A stretch of DNA of 54,346 bases from Chlamydomonas sphaeroides (Eukaryota; Chlorophyta; Chlorophyceae; Chlamydomonadales; Chlamydomonadaceae): contig BDDC01000093.1 in assembly GCA_001662425.1 (NCBI GenBank), positions 18,317-72,662 of the forward strand, written 5' to 3'. The position numbers were made by a program, and so were the translations under genes. Shown in pieces: positions 44,919 through 54,346 of the stretch. The notes under the pieces are model-generated. The model was not told where the DNA came from, searched no databases, and worked only from the letters and a program-made list of their open reading frames with translations. How positions within the stretch are numbered: the stretch's first letter is position 1; every line of letters starts with the position of its first letter.

Positions 44919-45952
44919 CTGGTATGGCGCGCACCAGGCCGCGTCGCGTTGGGGCCACGTCGCACAGCGGCTGCGGGCGGCGGTAAGAGTGGCGCGGTAG
45001 GGCGGCCGTAAGGGCGGCCGTAAGGGCGGCGCGGTAGGGCTGCGCACTGGGACCTGGGCCGCACGCGAGACAGGCGGGAGGATAAGCAGCGGCGTGGCGC
45101 GGCACATGGCCAGGCGCGGCGCGGAGGCCTGGCGCAGAGGCCTGGCGCGGCGCAGGCAAGCAGGGGTGTGCATGCCGCGGCGGCGCCGGCAACGGTCCGT
45201 GATGTTGGGACGGGCGCTATGAACGGAGATATGGTGCGGCGGGCCGTGCCGCACATCACGGGCGGCCGTGGTGAGCAGGGTTGGGCAGCAGGAGCGCGTC
45301 GCGTGACGTTGCTGCAGCGCTTGCATGTGGCAGCAGGGTTGGTCTTGCGAGCAACCCCTGGGGTGCTGGGTGCTTGCAGCTGGGTTCGGCTTACGAGGGC
45401 GATGGGCCGAGGGCTGGATTGAGGCGTGCCAGCCTTGCTGGTGGTCGGGTGGGCTGCACGTTGCAGCGCGTGTATGGCATGTGTTCTGGTGCGATGCTGA
45501 GAGGCTAGCCGTGTGACCACCGTTGGCCAATGTGCAGTTGCGCCGACGCGCTGGTCTGGGCGTCGGCCAGAATCGGCGGCAGGGGACGTGTTTTGGGCAC
45601 GCGAGGCTCCCCCGGGCCCAAACCCCTGAAATATCGCCTTGCTGAAGCTTAAAAGTATGCTCACCGCCTTTGCTGCCCATATCTTAATGTGTTCTTAGTC
45701 ATTTACGTGGTTTGGCTTTCACAATCCCACGAATCTTGTTCCAGTTGCAGCGCAGGGCATAGCTAGCGGCACCTAGAGCTGCACTAGAGCCCATCATCAA
45801 CTTGATCAATTGCTGCACGGCAGCAGCTATGGCGCAGCAGGCGGAGCTCGCGGCGCGCGGACAGGCAAGCAAAGGCGCGAAAGCGTCCCGCAACGCGTCG
45901 GAAGCTAGTTTGCGCCAGCGATCTGTTGCAACCACGGTGTGCTGCGATCCAG
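44711..45952. other. uS11m 3' region and TFIIF alpha upstream region
   Basis: Begins with the uS11m 3' UTR, which contains a CTG-rich run at 44880-44920 and GC-rich direct repeats (GGCGGCCGTAAG twice at about 45000-45025; AGGCCTGGCGC at 45125-45150). From about 45620 the sequence becomes less GC-rich. A minus-strand frame at 45935-45699 encodes 78 residues (MVATDRWRKLASDALRDAFA...), without a recognised domain; it may be chance. The missing first exon of TFIIF alpha should lie here. Confidence 0.45.
45699..45935 (-). CDS. Possible small protein, 78 residues, unassigned
   Basis: A single open frame from ATG at 45935 to TGA at 45699 with a hydrophobic middle (SSACCAIAAAVQQLIKLM and GSSAALGAASYAL) and a basic end (KIRGIVKAKPRK). 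The layout is reminiscent of small tail-anchored or mitochondrial membrane proteins, but I cannot match a family. Codon use is less GC-biased than in neighbouring genes. It would be head-to-head with TFIIF alpha and close to its first exon. Low confidence. Confidence 0.2.
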   Translation of the reverse strand: MVATDRWRKLASDALRDAFAPLLACPRAASSACCAIAAAVQQLIKLMMGSSAALGAASYALRCNWNKIRGIVKAKPRK

Positions 45953-48900
45953 GTGCTGGACGTCGTGCCTCCAGGACCGATTCACCGGAAGCGCCGGACC
46001 GTGCTCGCGAAATTCTCGCACGTAAGCCATGCTCGCTTCAATTGGCTGCCTCAGGAGCTAGCTCGCAACCGCAACCGTCCTCGGCGACCACCTCTCTCTC
46101 GCAAACCGGGACCCCATCGCCACCGCCCCGCAGCGCCTCCCGCCGTTCGGGGAGGCGGGCACGTCCTTCAACCTCGCCCTGGACCCGCGGGCGGTGCACG
46201 TACCGCCGCCGGTCGCGAGCGGCGACGCACGCAAGAAGGGCGACACGGGCAGCCGCCTGCGGGCGCCGGCGCCGGCGCAGCCCGGCAATGAGTGAGCGGG
46301 GCACGGATTTCGTAGCGCGCCCGCGTGCGGTGATGCAGCGCTGCTTGCGCTACCCTGTACCGCCACCGCTGGGGCCTCGCAGCCGCTTCACAGCTGGCGG
46401 GCAGCCACGCCGGCCGGCCGGCCACCGCCCCCTGGGGGCGACGGCCCTCGCGTCGTGCTCCATGCGTGCGTGTGCTTGGGTTGGGCCTTGGCTGACACAA
46501 GGGCCCCAACCGGACCCTCGGCTGCTGCGCGCCGCGACGGGCCGCTGCCGTCGCGCCCCCGGCCACCGTGGGGCCCCGGCCGCCGTGGGGCCCCGGCCGC
46601 CGTGGGGCCCCGGCCGCCGTGGGGCCCCGGCCGCCGTGGGGCCCTGCAGGGCCCGAGCTGCCGCCAAGGCCCTTCCTGGGGCCCCTAGCTCCGGGGCCCC
46701 AAGGTCGCTGCCCACCTGGCCACCCCGGCTCTATCTCTCTTTTCGGGCGCCCTCCACGCCTGGCTCCCACAGCTGCGGCCGCTGCCTGGCTGCAACAGCG
46801 CCACTCCACCCGGGGCGCGCTGTGCCGCGTGTGGGGCTCTGTTCTGCTTAATACACTGTAACAGACAAGCGCGCCCGTCCGGGTGGGGTCGCCATGGAGC
46901 CGCGCGGCGGCCGCCCGCGCGCCGCAGCGCGGAGCGCGTGCCGGGCCGTGTGGAGGCCCCGGATGGGGGGCGGGGGGCGTTGCTGCCCGGGATTCCGGTT
47001 GTCCTGGTGCACGGGACGGGGGCGGCTGCGGCAGCTTGGCAGCTAGGCTGCCGCCGCAGGGGGGGGCCCGGCAGGCCGCAACCGAGTCCCCATCTCCGCA
47101 CGCCCGCCACGCCACCCTGCGCCGCGCTCGGGCGGCACCGCGATCCGCTAACCCCAGCCCCCGCCGCCCCCCGCGCTCTCGCGCCCGCCTCCCAGGGCCA
47201 AGGTGCCCATGGTGCTGGAGCAGCGGGCCGTCGGCGCCGGCGGCCCTCCTGCCGCCGTGTACAAGGTACGGCAGCCGTACCGTGCAGTGCCGCGCCGTGT
47301 TGTACCGTACGGGGAGCAGCGACGCAGCGCGTGCGCGAACCCCGCCCACCCTCGGCGCCGTACAACCCTTGCACCGCGCCAACCTCCACTGTCCTCGATA
47401 CCTCTCTGCCCATCATATGCGCCCCAATGTCCCATCCCTCGCCGCGCCCGCCGGCCTATGCACCCGGGCGGCAGCCGCGGCTTCAGCACGAACCCGCTGA
47501 CGCTGGGCACCCCCCGCCGCCCCCGTCCACGCCCCCTGCCCCACCGCTGCTGATGCGCCCCTGCGCAGGGCGCGCCCGAGGCCGGCGGCGGCGCGGCGGC
47601 GGGCGGCAGCGACGGCCCTCCGCTGCACTACGTGTTGTTCAAAGGCCCTGACGGCTGCGTGACGGCCTTCCCCGCCGACCTGTGGTTCCATTTCAAGCCG
47701 CACGTCGACAGGTGCGGCCGGTCGTCTGTGGCATGCGGTTCATGAGGCCGGGAGCGGCTGGGCTCGTTACATTTCATACTCCCATAGCAGTACTGAACAT
47801 GAGAGGAATCGTATGGAGGGGGTTCTGTTGAGTGGCCGCGATTCCGTGTAGCTGCGGCTCATCGACAGGTGGGCGGGGCTCCCGGTTTACATGCCGGCCC
47901 ATTCCTCAACGGGACAGCAGTGTCCAAAGCCTTTCCTTGACAACACCACACAGCATACCTCACGTGGCGATGCGCCCAACACGCTCCACCCCAACTCCAC
48001 ATCCGCGCCGGCTGTCGCTCCGCGCCTCGGCCCCCGCCCCCCGCACCAGCCAATCCACATGAATGCATACGGCACTGTGTACTGCAGCGCGCGGTGGCGG
48101 GTCTTAGGGGGGCTTGCCCTCCTCACCCACCCGCCCCCTGAACACACGCTGGGCTAAGGCCCAGCGTAAACAACATTATTATCATCATCATTATCATAAC
48201 TATTATTATCATTTCCATCATTATTATCACTATAATTATCACTTGCATCATTCTTATTATTATATTATTCTAATTTAAATGATGATTATTTGTTGTGCAG
48301 CGCCCGGCGGACATGTGGCAAAACAACGAGCCGCTGTCGCGCCCCGCCTGCTGCAGGCGCGGCCTGGTCGACGCTATCCGGCCGCCGGCGCCCAAGCCCG
48401 CGCCCGGCCGCGGCGGCAAGGCGGCGGCCAAGGAGGCGCCGCTCGACTTTCTCGCCAGCCGCATGGTGCCCAAGAGCCAGCGCCTGGAGAAGCTGCGGCA
48501 GGTGAGGCCGTGTGGAGGGGAGCTGGTGGAAATCACGCTGTGTAGGTGAGCACGTGCGCCGGAAAGCTGCCGCCATTCCACTGACGCCCGACACCTCTCA
48601 TGGTAAAGCGACATGTATCGACGTCGTGTGTCAAGGGAAAGAGTGTGTCGGGCGGTGCATTGCGCCGAAAAGCTGAAGGCGCCGCCCGCCCCGCCGCCGC
48701 CAACCAACAGCAACGCACCACAGCCCCCTGTTGCCAGCCGTTGTGGCGCCGTTGTGGGGACCGCGGCCGGGCTTCGGCCAGCGCACTCAGCGGCCCCTGC
48801 GTAGGGTTGCGCTCCTCATCAAGATGGCTGTATCAAGTTGCTTGTTGCAAGCGGTCGGTCGGTAAAACCAAAGTACGTCGTAGGAGCGCAACCCCCCGCC

Positions 48901-51900
48901 TGCCGCCGCGGGCCGTGCCGCAGCCCAGCCCGGACGTGCCGTGCCTGGCCTGCAGGAGGAGGAGGCGCGCGACCGGCAGGAGGCGGTGGCGGCGGGCCGG
49001 CTGCTGCCGGCGGTCGCCGACGACCTGGGCACTAGCACCCGCCTCAAGCGCTACGTGGACGAGGACGAGCTCGAGGTGTGCAGATCCATGTACTTTGTTT
49101 CATGCACACGTATTGCTCATGCAAGGTATCATGAGTTTTGATGTGAGTGGTGATTGGCGGGCTGAGGCGCTACGTGGACGCGGACGAGCTTGAAGTGGGG
49201 ATTGGGATGTTCACATGTTGACACAACATTTTAAACAGCTTGATCGAAGTTTGGTTTCGTGAGGTTGCATGAGCCGGGGATCGGGACGTTGCCACGCGGG
49301 CCAGGGCGAGCTTCGAGATATGTGAGCAACGCTTCCCACGCAGCTCGACACTTTAGTATGTTGAATCAATCGCCATGATCATAGGATGTCATATGTATCA
49401 GCCCCTCATGCGCTGTGTGTTCCTCCCCACGCGAGCAGGCGGACCTGTTTGGCGGCGAGGAGGAGGAGGAGGAGGGGCAGAAGCGCTTCGCCAAGGGCCG
49501 CGGCAAGCCCAAGAAGGGTGCGTGGTCGGGGAGGAGGCGCGCGGCCGCGCGGCCCACGCGTGGGCTTGTGGGCGCGAGGGCTGGGCCGGGGATGGCAATG
49601 CGCGCATCCTCACTTCCTCAGCGGACCCTGCGGCCTGGGAACCGTGCTGTCGCGCAGGCAGGGCGCGCGGCGGCGGCGGCGGCGGCGAGGACGGCGAGGG
49701 CGGGCTGGCGGACGATGAGGTGCCCGAGGACCTGTACGACGGCGCCGACGACGCGCTGCGGCCGGAGCGGCCCGAGGAGGTGCGCCGGGGCTGGCGGTTG
49801 GGTCGTACGGCAACACGTGTGCCAGGTTGGGTACGAAAGCAGGATGGGAACACGCGCCGCCTCATGCGCTGGGTGCTTGGCGCTGGGCTCTGTTACTTGC
49901 CATTGAAATGGCCCCAGTCTTGGCAGCCACTCCCGCTCTGTAGCTGTGCTCCTGCGCTTGCTCTCGCTGCGGCCGCAGGCGGAGGACTGGGAGCACGAGT
50001 TTGCTCCCGACGACGACGACCAGGACCAGGGCGCGGATGAGGAGTACGAGGACGACCCGGGTGCGGCGGTTGGATTTGTCGTACGGATGCCGTACATTTG
50101 CCCGGCTGTACGATCCGGCGGGCGGCCACCGAGCGCCATGGGCGCGCGCTGGCGTGCCCTGGCGCACCGCCGACGGACCCACGGGCCCGCAGGCATGCGC
50201 TAACCTCCTTTGGAACCATATGATGTCGATCATAGGTGTTGTCACGGTTTTACTTGTGCCGGCGGATTCGCGGGCCCGCAGGCATGCGAAAGCGCCTGGG
50301 CATCGAGGGCGAGGACGAGGACGAGGGCGAGGAGGCGGACGAGCAGGCGCGAAAGCTGGCCAAGCTGGGGGACCCGGACGACGACGACGAGGAGGAGGAG
50401 GAGGCCAAGCGGGTGAGCGCGCGTGTGTTCGTAATAATCAAAGTATGCCCGACACACGACACCCGTGTGTGTGTGTGTGTTGGCGCGGTCGGGGCTTGCC
50501 GCGAAGCGCAATGCGATGCTGGAGCTGCGCGTAGCTGGCGGTGTGTGGCACCATGTGAGTGCGGTTAGGTATCGAACAGTAAACCTGATGGGGGCCAGAT
50601 GATCTGGTGGTGCCGCTGACTTGCCTGAGCAGCGGATCTCGCCAAAGCTGACCCCCGGCGGGCTTGCTGCCGGTTTCGGGGCGACGGGGAGGGATGTGGC
50701 CTGTTGTGTGTGCTGGGCTTCGGAATGATCTGAGGCGCCCTTGCACAATCCGGCTTGCGCACTGCGGGACGCAGAAGAAGGAAGCGGACGAGGCCGCCGC
50801 CAAGGCGGCGGCGGCGGCGGCCGCCGCCGACGGAGCGGCGGGCGAGGACGAGGAGGACTACGGCGAGGACGAGGACATGGACGGCGACGACCTGGACGAG
50901 GTGCGGCACTCGCACGCGTACGGCACACCGTCGTACATGGTCACGCCGTGCGTGCTGTCGTACACGACATGTACGGCGGCGCGTGCTCACGCTCGGCCGC
51001 CGTCGAGCTCTCGGCACCGCCGTCTCGAGCGCCGAGTCGGCCTGCGTCTGCTGCTGCTGCTGTGGGCGGGGCCCTAGGTCAAGGCTCCAACCCATTCCTA
51101 GAACTTCCTACCCACCAACTCTCAACGGTATGCAAGCGAACGCCAATCGAACAACTACGTCCACGCACCCTGCAGGAGGAGACGCCGAAGACGCTGGTGG
51201 CGCCGCCGCGGCCGCCGCAGCCACCGCCGCAGCCGGTGAACGCGCCGGCGGGGCCTTCCAACGCGGCGACGGCGGCGGCGGCTGCTGCCGGCCGCAAGCG
51301 CAAGGCCGACGACGGCGTCCGGCCGTCGCAGGAGGTGCGCTGGGTGGAAGGGGCCCTGGGGCCGCTCCTGCAGCCGCCTTGGGGTTCGATTTGGCCGCAG
51401 GTCAGGGGGGTGCCCTGTGGCGTGGTGGTGGAGGGAGGGCACGGAAGCGTGTGTGGGGCTCCGCTGCAGGCCAGGAGGGGGCTCCCTGCGGCAGTAGGAG
51501 TAAAGAGCTGGTGGCCTGGCGTACGGTGTACGGTGTACGTGTGCATGCTGCCTGACCCCGTGCCTGACACCCCCCCCTTGCCTGACCCGCCCCGTGCATG
51601 GCCCATGCAGGCGGGCGCCAAGGTCCCACGCACGGCCACGCCGCCGCCCGCGGCCGCGGCCCCGGCGGCCCGGGCCGCCGCCGCCGCCGCCAAGCCAGCT
51701 GGCACCGGTGGCAGCCAGCCCAAGGCGGCGGCAGGTGAGCGCAGGGCTGTGTTTTTGACTGCATGCACACATGCGTTGCGTGTGGATAGGGTTGGGTGTG
51801 TGATGTGGGATTACCACCGGCGCATCTGACCGCATTCCCTCTGCGCACGGCCGACGCGCCACTCTACCCGGGGCGTGCTGTGCCGCGTGTGGGGCTCTGT

Positions 51901-53262
51901 TTTACTTGACACTTGGAACACACGCGTGGCTTGTGGATAGGGCTGGGTGTGTCATGTGATGGCGTTGTTGTGGGTGATGGTGTTTCATGCACACCTGCGT
52001 TGCGTTTTTCCATGGCGTTACTTTCCCAAGCATCCGGCTGGGTATAGGTTGCCTCGACGGTGGGGCGCGGCCCGCCGAATTGCTCGCGTCGCGCAGCGCA
52101 ACGCCTTGCACCGCACATGTGTGTGTGTGTGTGTGTGTTCGCGTGTGTGTGTGTGTGTGTGTGCGGTAGACACGCCGCCCTTCACCCTGCGCGTCCGCCC
52201 GCGAGCTCTTGCTTCGGCTGTCAGGTGCCGGTGCCTCTACGTGACCTCCCACCTCGCATTCTTGCAGCTTTGGGCCACGGGCTGACGCTCGCAAACCTGC
52301 AACTTGCTCGTTACTCCCAGGGCACATCCCACCTCGCGTATCGCTCCTTCGTGCCTCCGCGTGCAGGCGGCGTGCACCCGGTCAGCCCCTGACCTCTGGC
52401 TCTGGCCACTGCCTAGCTGTCATCTCATAGCACGAGCCGCATGTGCAGCCCGGCGTGTCAAACCCTGCGCGCCCCTCCCGTGTGCCCCCGCAGGCGGCAC
52501 CCCGGGCCAGCCCGTGACCGCGGAGGAGGTGACGGCGCTGCTCAGCCGGCAGCCGGGCGGCGCCATGCCCTTCGCGGTGAGCGAACACACGTGCGCACAT
52601 GCCGCCATGTGTGCGTCGGTCGTTGTATGAGTTCATAGTAACCCACATATAATGCGCGTGTGTGTGTTCAGCTTTTGTGCGCGTGTGTGTGTGTGTGTGT
52701 GCCGGCTGCAGCGCAGCCGGCGTACCGGCGCGGCGCTGCAGGTGCCGCGTTGCGTGTCGGTGTCGGTGCCAGTGGGCGGAGGGGGGCGGCAGGACGAGGC
52801 GGCGTGTTGCCCCAGAGGGCGCTCGTCGCCTGGGGTGGCCCGGTCCCAAGGCCGCGACAGCTGGCACGGGCCTCCCTATCGCCGTGGGTTGCGGCAGCGA
52901 GCTCGATGCCAGCAGCGGCACGCGCTGTCGTGAGCTCGACCCGACGCCCGCACTCACGCGCGGCCGCTGCCACGGCCGCTGCACGGGAGCACTGTCCTGC
53001 AGCACGGCCACGCTTGGCCCATAGCGGCTCGCGTTACCGTGTGCTGTGTGCGTGTCGTGGCAGTGGGCGCTGCAGCAACGCCGACGCGTGCCGCGCTCCC
53101 CGCCACCGCCGCCGCCCGGCCTCGCAGGAGTACTCCAAGCACTTCATGCGCCGCACCCCAACGCCCGAGCTGCGTAACGCGCTCAAGAGCCTGACGGTGG
53201 CCATCTGCAAGTCCAGCAAGAACGAGGCGGGCGTGCTCATGGTCGCGCTCAAGCCGCAGTGA
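45953..53262 (+). CDS. Transcription initiation factor IIF subunit alpha (RAP74), 5' exon not located
   Basis: Large subunit of TFIIF, which binds RNA polymerase II in the nucleus. Exons: 45953-46021, 46134-46291, 47196-47265, 47569-47711, 48301-48501, 48956-49075, 49439-49517, 49658-49779, 49979-50060, 50282-50412, 50775-50900, 51176-51334, 51611-51734, 52494-52576, 53128-53262. The N-terminal TFIIF fold shows VVPPGPIHRKRRTVLAKFSH, FGEAGTSFNLALD and HYVLFKGPDGCVTAFPADLW followed by FHFKP. The middle is acidic, with AEDWEHEFAPDDDDQ matching the plant DDWEHEE block. RKRKADDG follows. The C-terminal winged helix is PVTAEEVTALLSRQPGG to YSKHFMRRTPTPELRNALKS and VLMVALKPQ. Oddities: no ATG in the first exon seen, and the 47711 (phase 2) to 48301 (phase 0) junction does not match, so a microexon or another donor is missing. 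I see no N-terminal zinc ribbon as in land plants. Confidence 0.85.
46561..46645. repeat. 17-bp tandem repeat, five copies
   Basis: Unit GGCCGCCGTGGGGCCCC, the first copy with one change and the last with its final base changed. It sits in the intron between TFIIF alpha exons 46134-46291 and 47196-47265. Being pure G/C except for one T per unit, it may form stable hairpins. Confidence 0.9.
46799..46863 (+). repeat. Dispersed repeat, copy A
   Basis: Shares CCACTC.ACCCGGGGCG, GCTGTGCCG.GTGTGGGGCT and CTGTT with copies at 51829-51925 and, reversed, 54131-54227. This copy is the shortest, lacking the leading ACCGCATT..CCTCT part, and ends in ACTGTAACAG. Intronic. Confidence 0.75.
47848..47872 (+). 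repeat. Possible copy of a TFIIF alpha exon end and donor
   Basis: Reads CTCATCGACAG followed by GTGGGC. The exon end at 47701-47711 reads CACGTCGACAG followed by GTGCGG. It is about 155 bases downstream in the same intron. Short, so less certain than the other copies; it is also preceded by TGTAG and could be a 17-base microexon, but that would not repair the phase. Confidence 0.4.
48171..48300 (+). repeat. AT-rich trinucleotide island at an intron end
   Basis: About 120 bases of ATT/ATC/TTA/CAT triplets, almost without G, in a window that is otherwise strongly GC-rich. It abuts the acceptor TTGTTGTGCAG at 48300. It may act as an extended AT/pyrimidine-rich 3' splice region, or it may be a simple repeat expansion. 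Confidence 0.9.
49160..49200 (+). repeat. Copy of a TFIIF alpha exon end and donor
   Basis: Reads LRRYVDADELE followed by GTGGGG. The true exon end at 49041-49075 reads LKRYVDEDELE followed by GTGTGC. The copy lies about 110 bases into the intron and would be translated in a similar frame if spliced. A third, more decayed copy may lie near 49297-49322. Confidence 0.7.
50168..50204 (+). repeat. Copy of a TFIIF alpha acceptor and exon start
   Basis: Reads GCCGACGGACCCACGGGCCC then GCAGGCATGCG. The true acceptor at 50256-50293 reads GCCGGCGGATTCGCGGGCCC then GCAGGCATGCG. The copy is about 95 bases upstream. After the copied GCATGCG the frame meets TAA at once, so its use would truncate the protein. 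Confidence 0.7.
51829..51925 (+). repeat. Dispersed repeat, copy B
   Basis: Starts ACCGCATTCCCTCTGCGCAC and ends near GGAACACACGCG. It matches copy C over its full length and copy A over the central part. Intronic in TFIIF alpha. Just outside it, TGTGGATAGGG.TGGGTGTGT occurs twice (51781 and 51931). Confidence 0.75.
52119..52165 (+). repeat. GT microsatellite
   Basis: Two GT runs (52119-52138 and 52141-52165) separated by TCGC in a TFIIF alpha intron. A further GT run lies at about 52675-52700. Confidence 0.9.
52701..52721. repeat. Perfect short inverted repeat next to a GT run
   Basis: GCCGGCTGC and GCAGCCGGC are separated by AGC, a 9-bp stem with a 3-base loop, directly after the GT run at 52675-52700. 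Intronic in TFIIF alpha. Confidence 0.8.
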
Positions 53263-54346
53263 GGGGGTTGCACGTGATTGGGTTGCACGTAGAGGGGCTT
53301 CGCGGCAGCTGTGGCGGTGCGTCGGTCGGTGTGTTCATGATTAAATGGGACAGAATGTGTGGGGCCGCAGGGCTGGTGTCCGACACGCGGGTCGCTCGTG
53401 GTGGCGCGCTCTAGCCGCAGTGGCAAGGATGTGTGAGGAGTTGTGAGGGGAGCAGAGCGCCGCACACGGCACGAGCTGGGAGCGCCGCTGGTCGCGAAAG
53501 GCGCTGTGTCAAGTGCTGAAGAGCTGCAGGCGCTCGTGCTGGCTCGCCGGCCGCAAGCCGGCAAAGCCGCCGTAACGGCACGGCACCACGGGGGAGCCGC
53601 GGAGGCACGAGCCGGGGGGCCCGGATGTGGGCGCACCGGTGGGGAGGTGGGCTGCACCATGCTGCGTTGCGGCGAGCCGGCCCTTGCTGGTTCAGGTTGT
53701 GACGCGACCGTCTGCTGGCTTTGCTTTAGTGCTTTACTTCAGTCCATCTTGCTGCCGGCGCTGGTCGGCGCGTGCACGAGCCGTCGTGCTGGGCGCGAGC
53801 CGCGAGGCGCAGCAACAAGGACACCGAGGCTGGGGTGGCTGGAACGCTGGTGAGGAAAGCGGAGCGGTGGGGTCCGCTGGCACATGGGAGTACCAGGGTT
53901 TGGCTCGGACGTACGGCACGATGCTGCCGGTGTGAGGCGTGCCGAGGATGGCCATGGTCCCGCGGCAGCCGTCAGGTGCAGCCCCGTTCATTCTTATCCT
54001 CAACAAGCCGCCTGAAGCCGCAGGATATGTCTCGTGGTGTGGTGAGACGGTGGCCAGAAGGTTCCCGAGGACTGACGCACGCGGCACGACGTGACGTGGG
54101 GAAGAGAGCCGCAGTGCGCTGCGAGCGCTGTGTGTGTGTTCATGTGTTTAGTATAACAGAGCCCCACACACGGCACAGCGCGCCCCGGGTGGAGTGGCGC
54201 GTCGGCCGTGCGGAGAGGAAATGCGGTTACATGCTGTTGAGGTATCAAGCTGCGAGCCGTGCGCGATCAAGTGTAGGGGAGCGGTCAAGGGGACACACAA
54301 GCGAGCCGATTACAGGAACGGCAAGCGGACCCGAGTTGCAAGGGTC
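53263..54346. other. 3' flank of TFIIF alpha, no gene seen
   Basis: Contains the TFIIF alpha 3' UTR and the reversed dispersed repeat at 54131-54227. I find no TGTAA within it and no open frame with a domain. Confidence 0.5.
54131..54227 (-). repeat. Dispersed repeat, copy C (reversed)
   Basis: On the minus strand it reads ACCGCATTTCCTCTCCGCAC..., then CCACTCCACCCGGGG, GCTGTGCCGTGTGTGGGGCT and ends in ACACACACACAGCG. It matches copy B closely across about 90 bases. It lies outside any gene, which shows that the family is not a feature of one intron. Confidence 0.75.

Noticed and set aside
45802..46851. A 349-residue plus-strand frame over the start of TFIIF alpha
   Set aside because: It is in another frame from the TFIIF blocks and is composed of Arg/Pro/Ala shadow sequence.
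47848..47866. A 17-base microexon to repair the TFIIF alpha phase
   Set aside because: Seventeen bases would leave phase 1, not the phase 0 required at 48301.
1..54346. tRNA, rRNA, CRISPR or prokaryotic operon features
   Set aside because: I looked for the T-loop GGTTCGA type motif, rRNA-like blocks and regularly spaced repeats with unique spacers and found none. All convincing genes are split by spliceosomal introns.

Overview
The window is nuclear DNA from a GC-rich green alga, most likely a volvocalean close to Chlamydomonas. I base this on short GC-rich exons split by many small introns (donors GTGAGT/GTGCG-like, acceptors CCCGCAG-like), strong G/C at third codon positions, a fused mitochondrial-type glycolate dehydrogenase of the Chlamydomonas GYD1 kind, a plant-type plastid desaturase relative and a plant-type GT77 arabinosyltransferase. 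I see no bacterial operons, CRISPR array, rRNA or tRNA. Gene models come from splice-site reading plus phase continuity between exons. No transcript data were available, so exon edges are predictions.

Layout. 1-3741 (-): 3'-incomplete gene of unknown family. 3742-8320: intergenic, with a CAG repeat and a hairpin. 8321-9710 (-): two-exon low-complexity protein. 9711-13008: intergenic. 13009-23386 (-): 25-exon glycolate dehydrogenase, 1,094 residues, apparently intact. 24303-28255 (-): seven-exon plastid omega-6 desaturase (FAD6) relative whose three histidine boxes are all degenerate. 28256-31134: mostly non-coding with a patch of lower GC. 31135-35451 (+): very large, low-complexity, possibly DNA-binding protein; first exon not found. 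38136-40513 (+): RRA-type arabinosyltransferase. 41687-43552 (-): coiled-coil plus RING-H2 protein. 43798-44710 (+): mitochondrial ribosomal protein uS11m, divergent from the RING gene over 245 bp. 45953-53262 (+): 15 or more exons of TFIIF alpha (RAP74). The last kilobase holds no gene I can support.

The genes do not form one pathway. They are ordinary housekeeping loci: photorespiration, lipid metabolism, Golgi glycosylation, mitochondrial translation and Pol II transcription. The most unusual signal is structural. At least nine times, a short piece of an exon together with its splice donor or acceptor is repeated, imperfectly, 45-240 bp away inside the adjacent intron. This happens in five of the genes and at both exon ends. 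The other notable points are the probable pseudoenzyme desaturase, a RING gene whose 3' exons permit several protein ends, and a dispersed ~65-97 bp repeat present three times in the last 7.5 kb.
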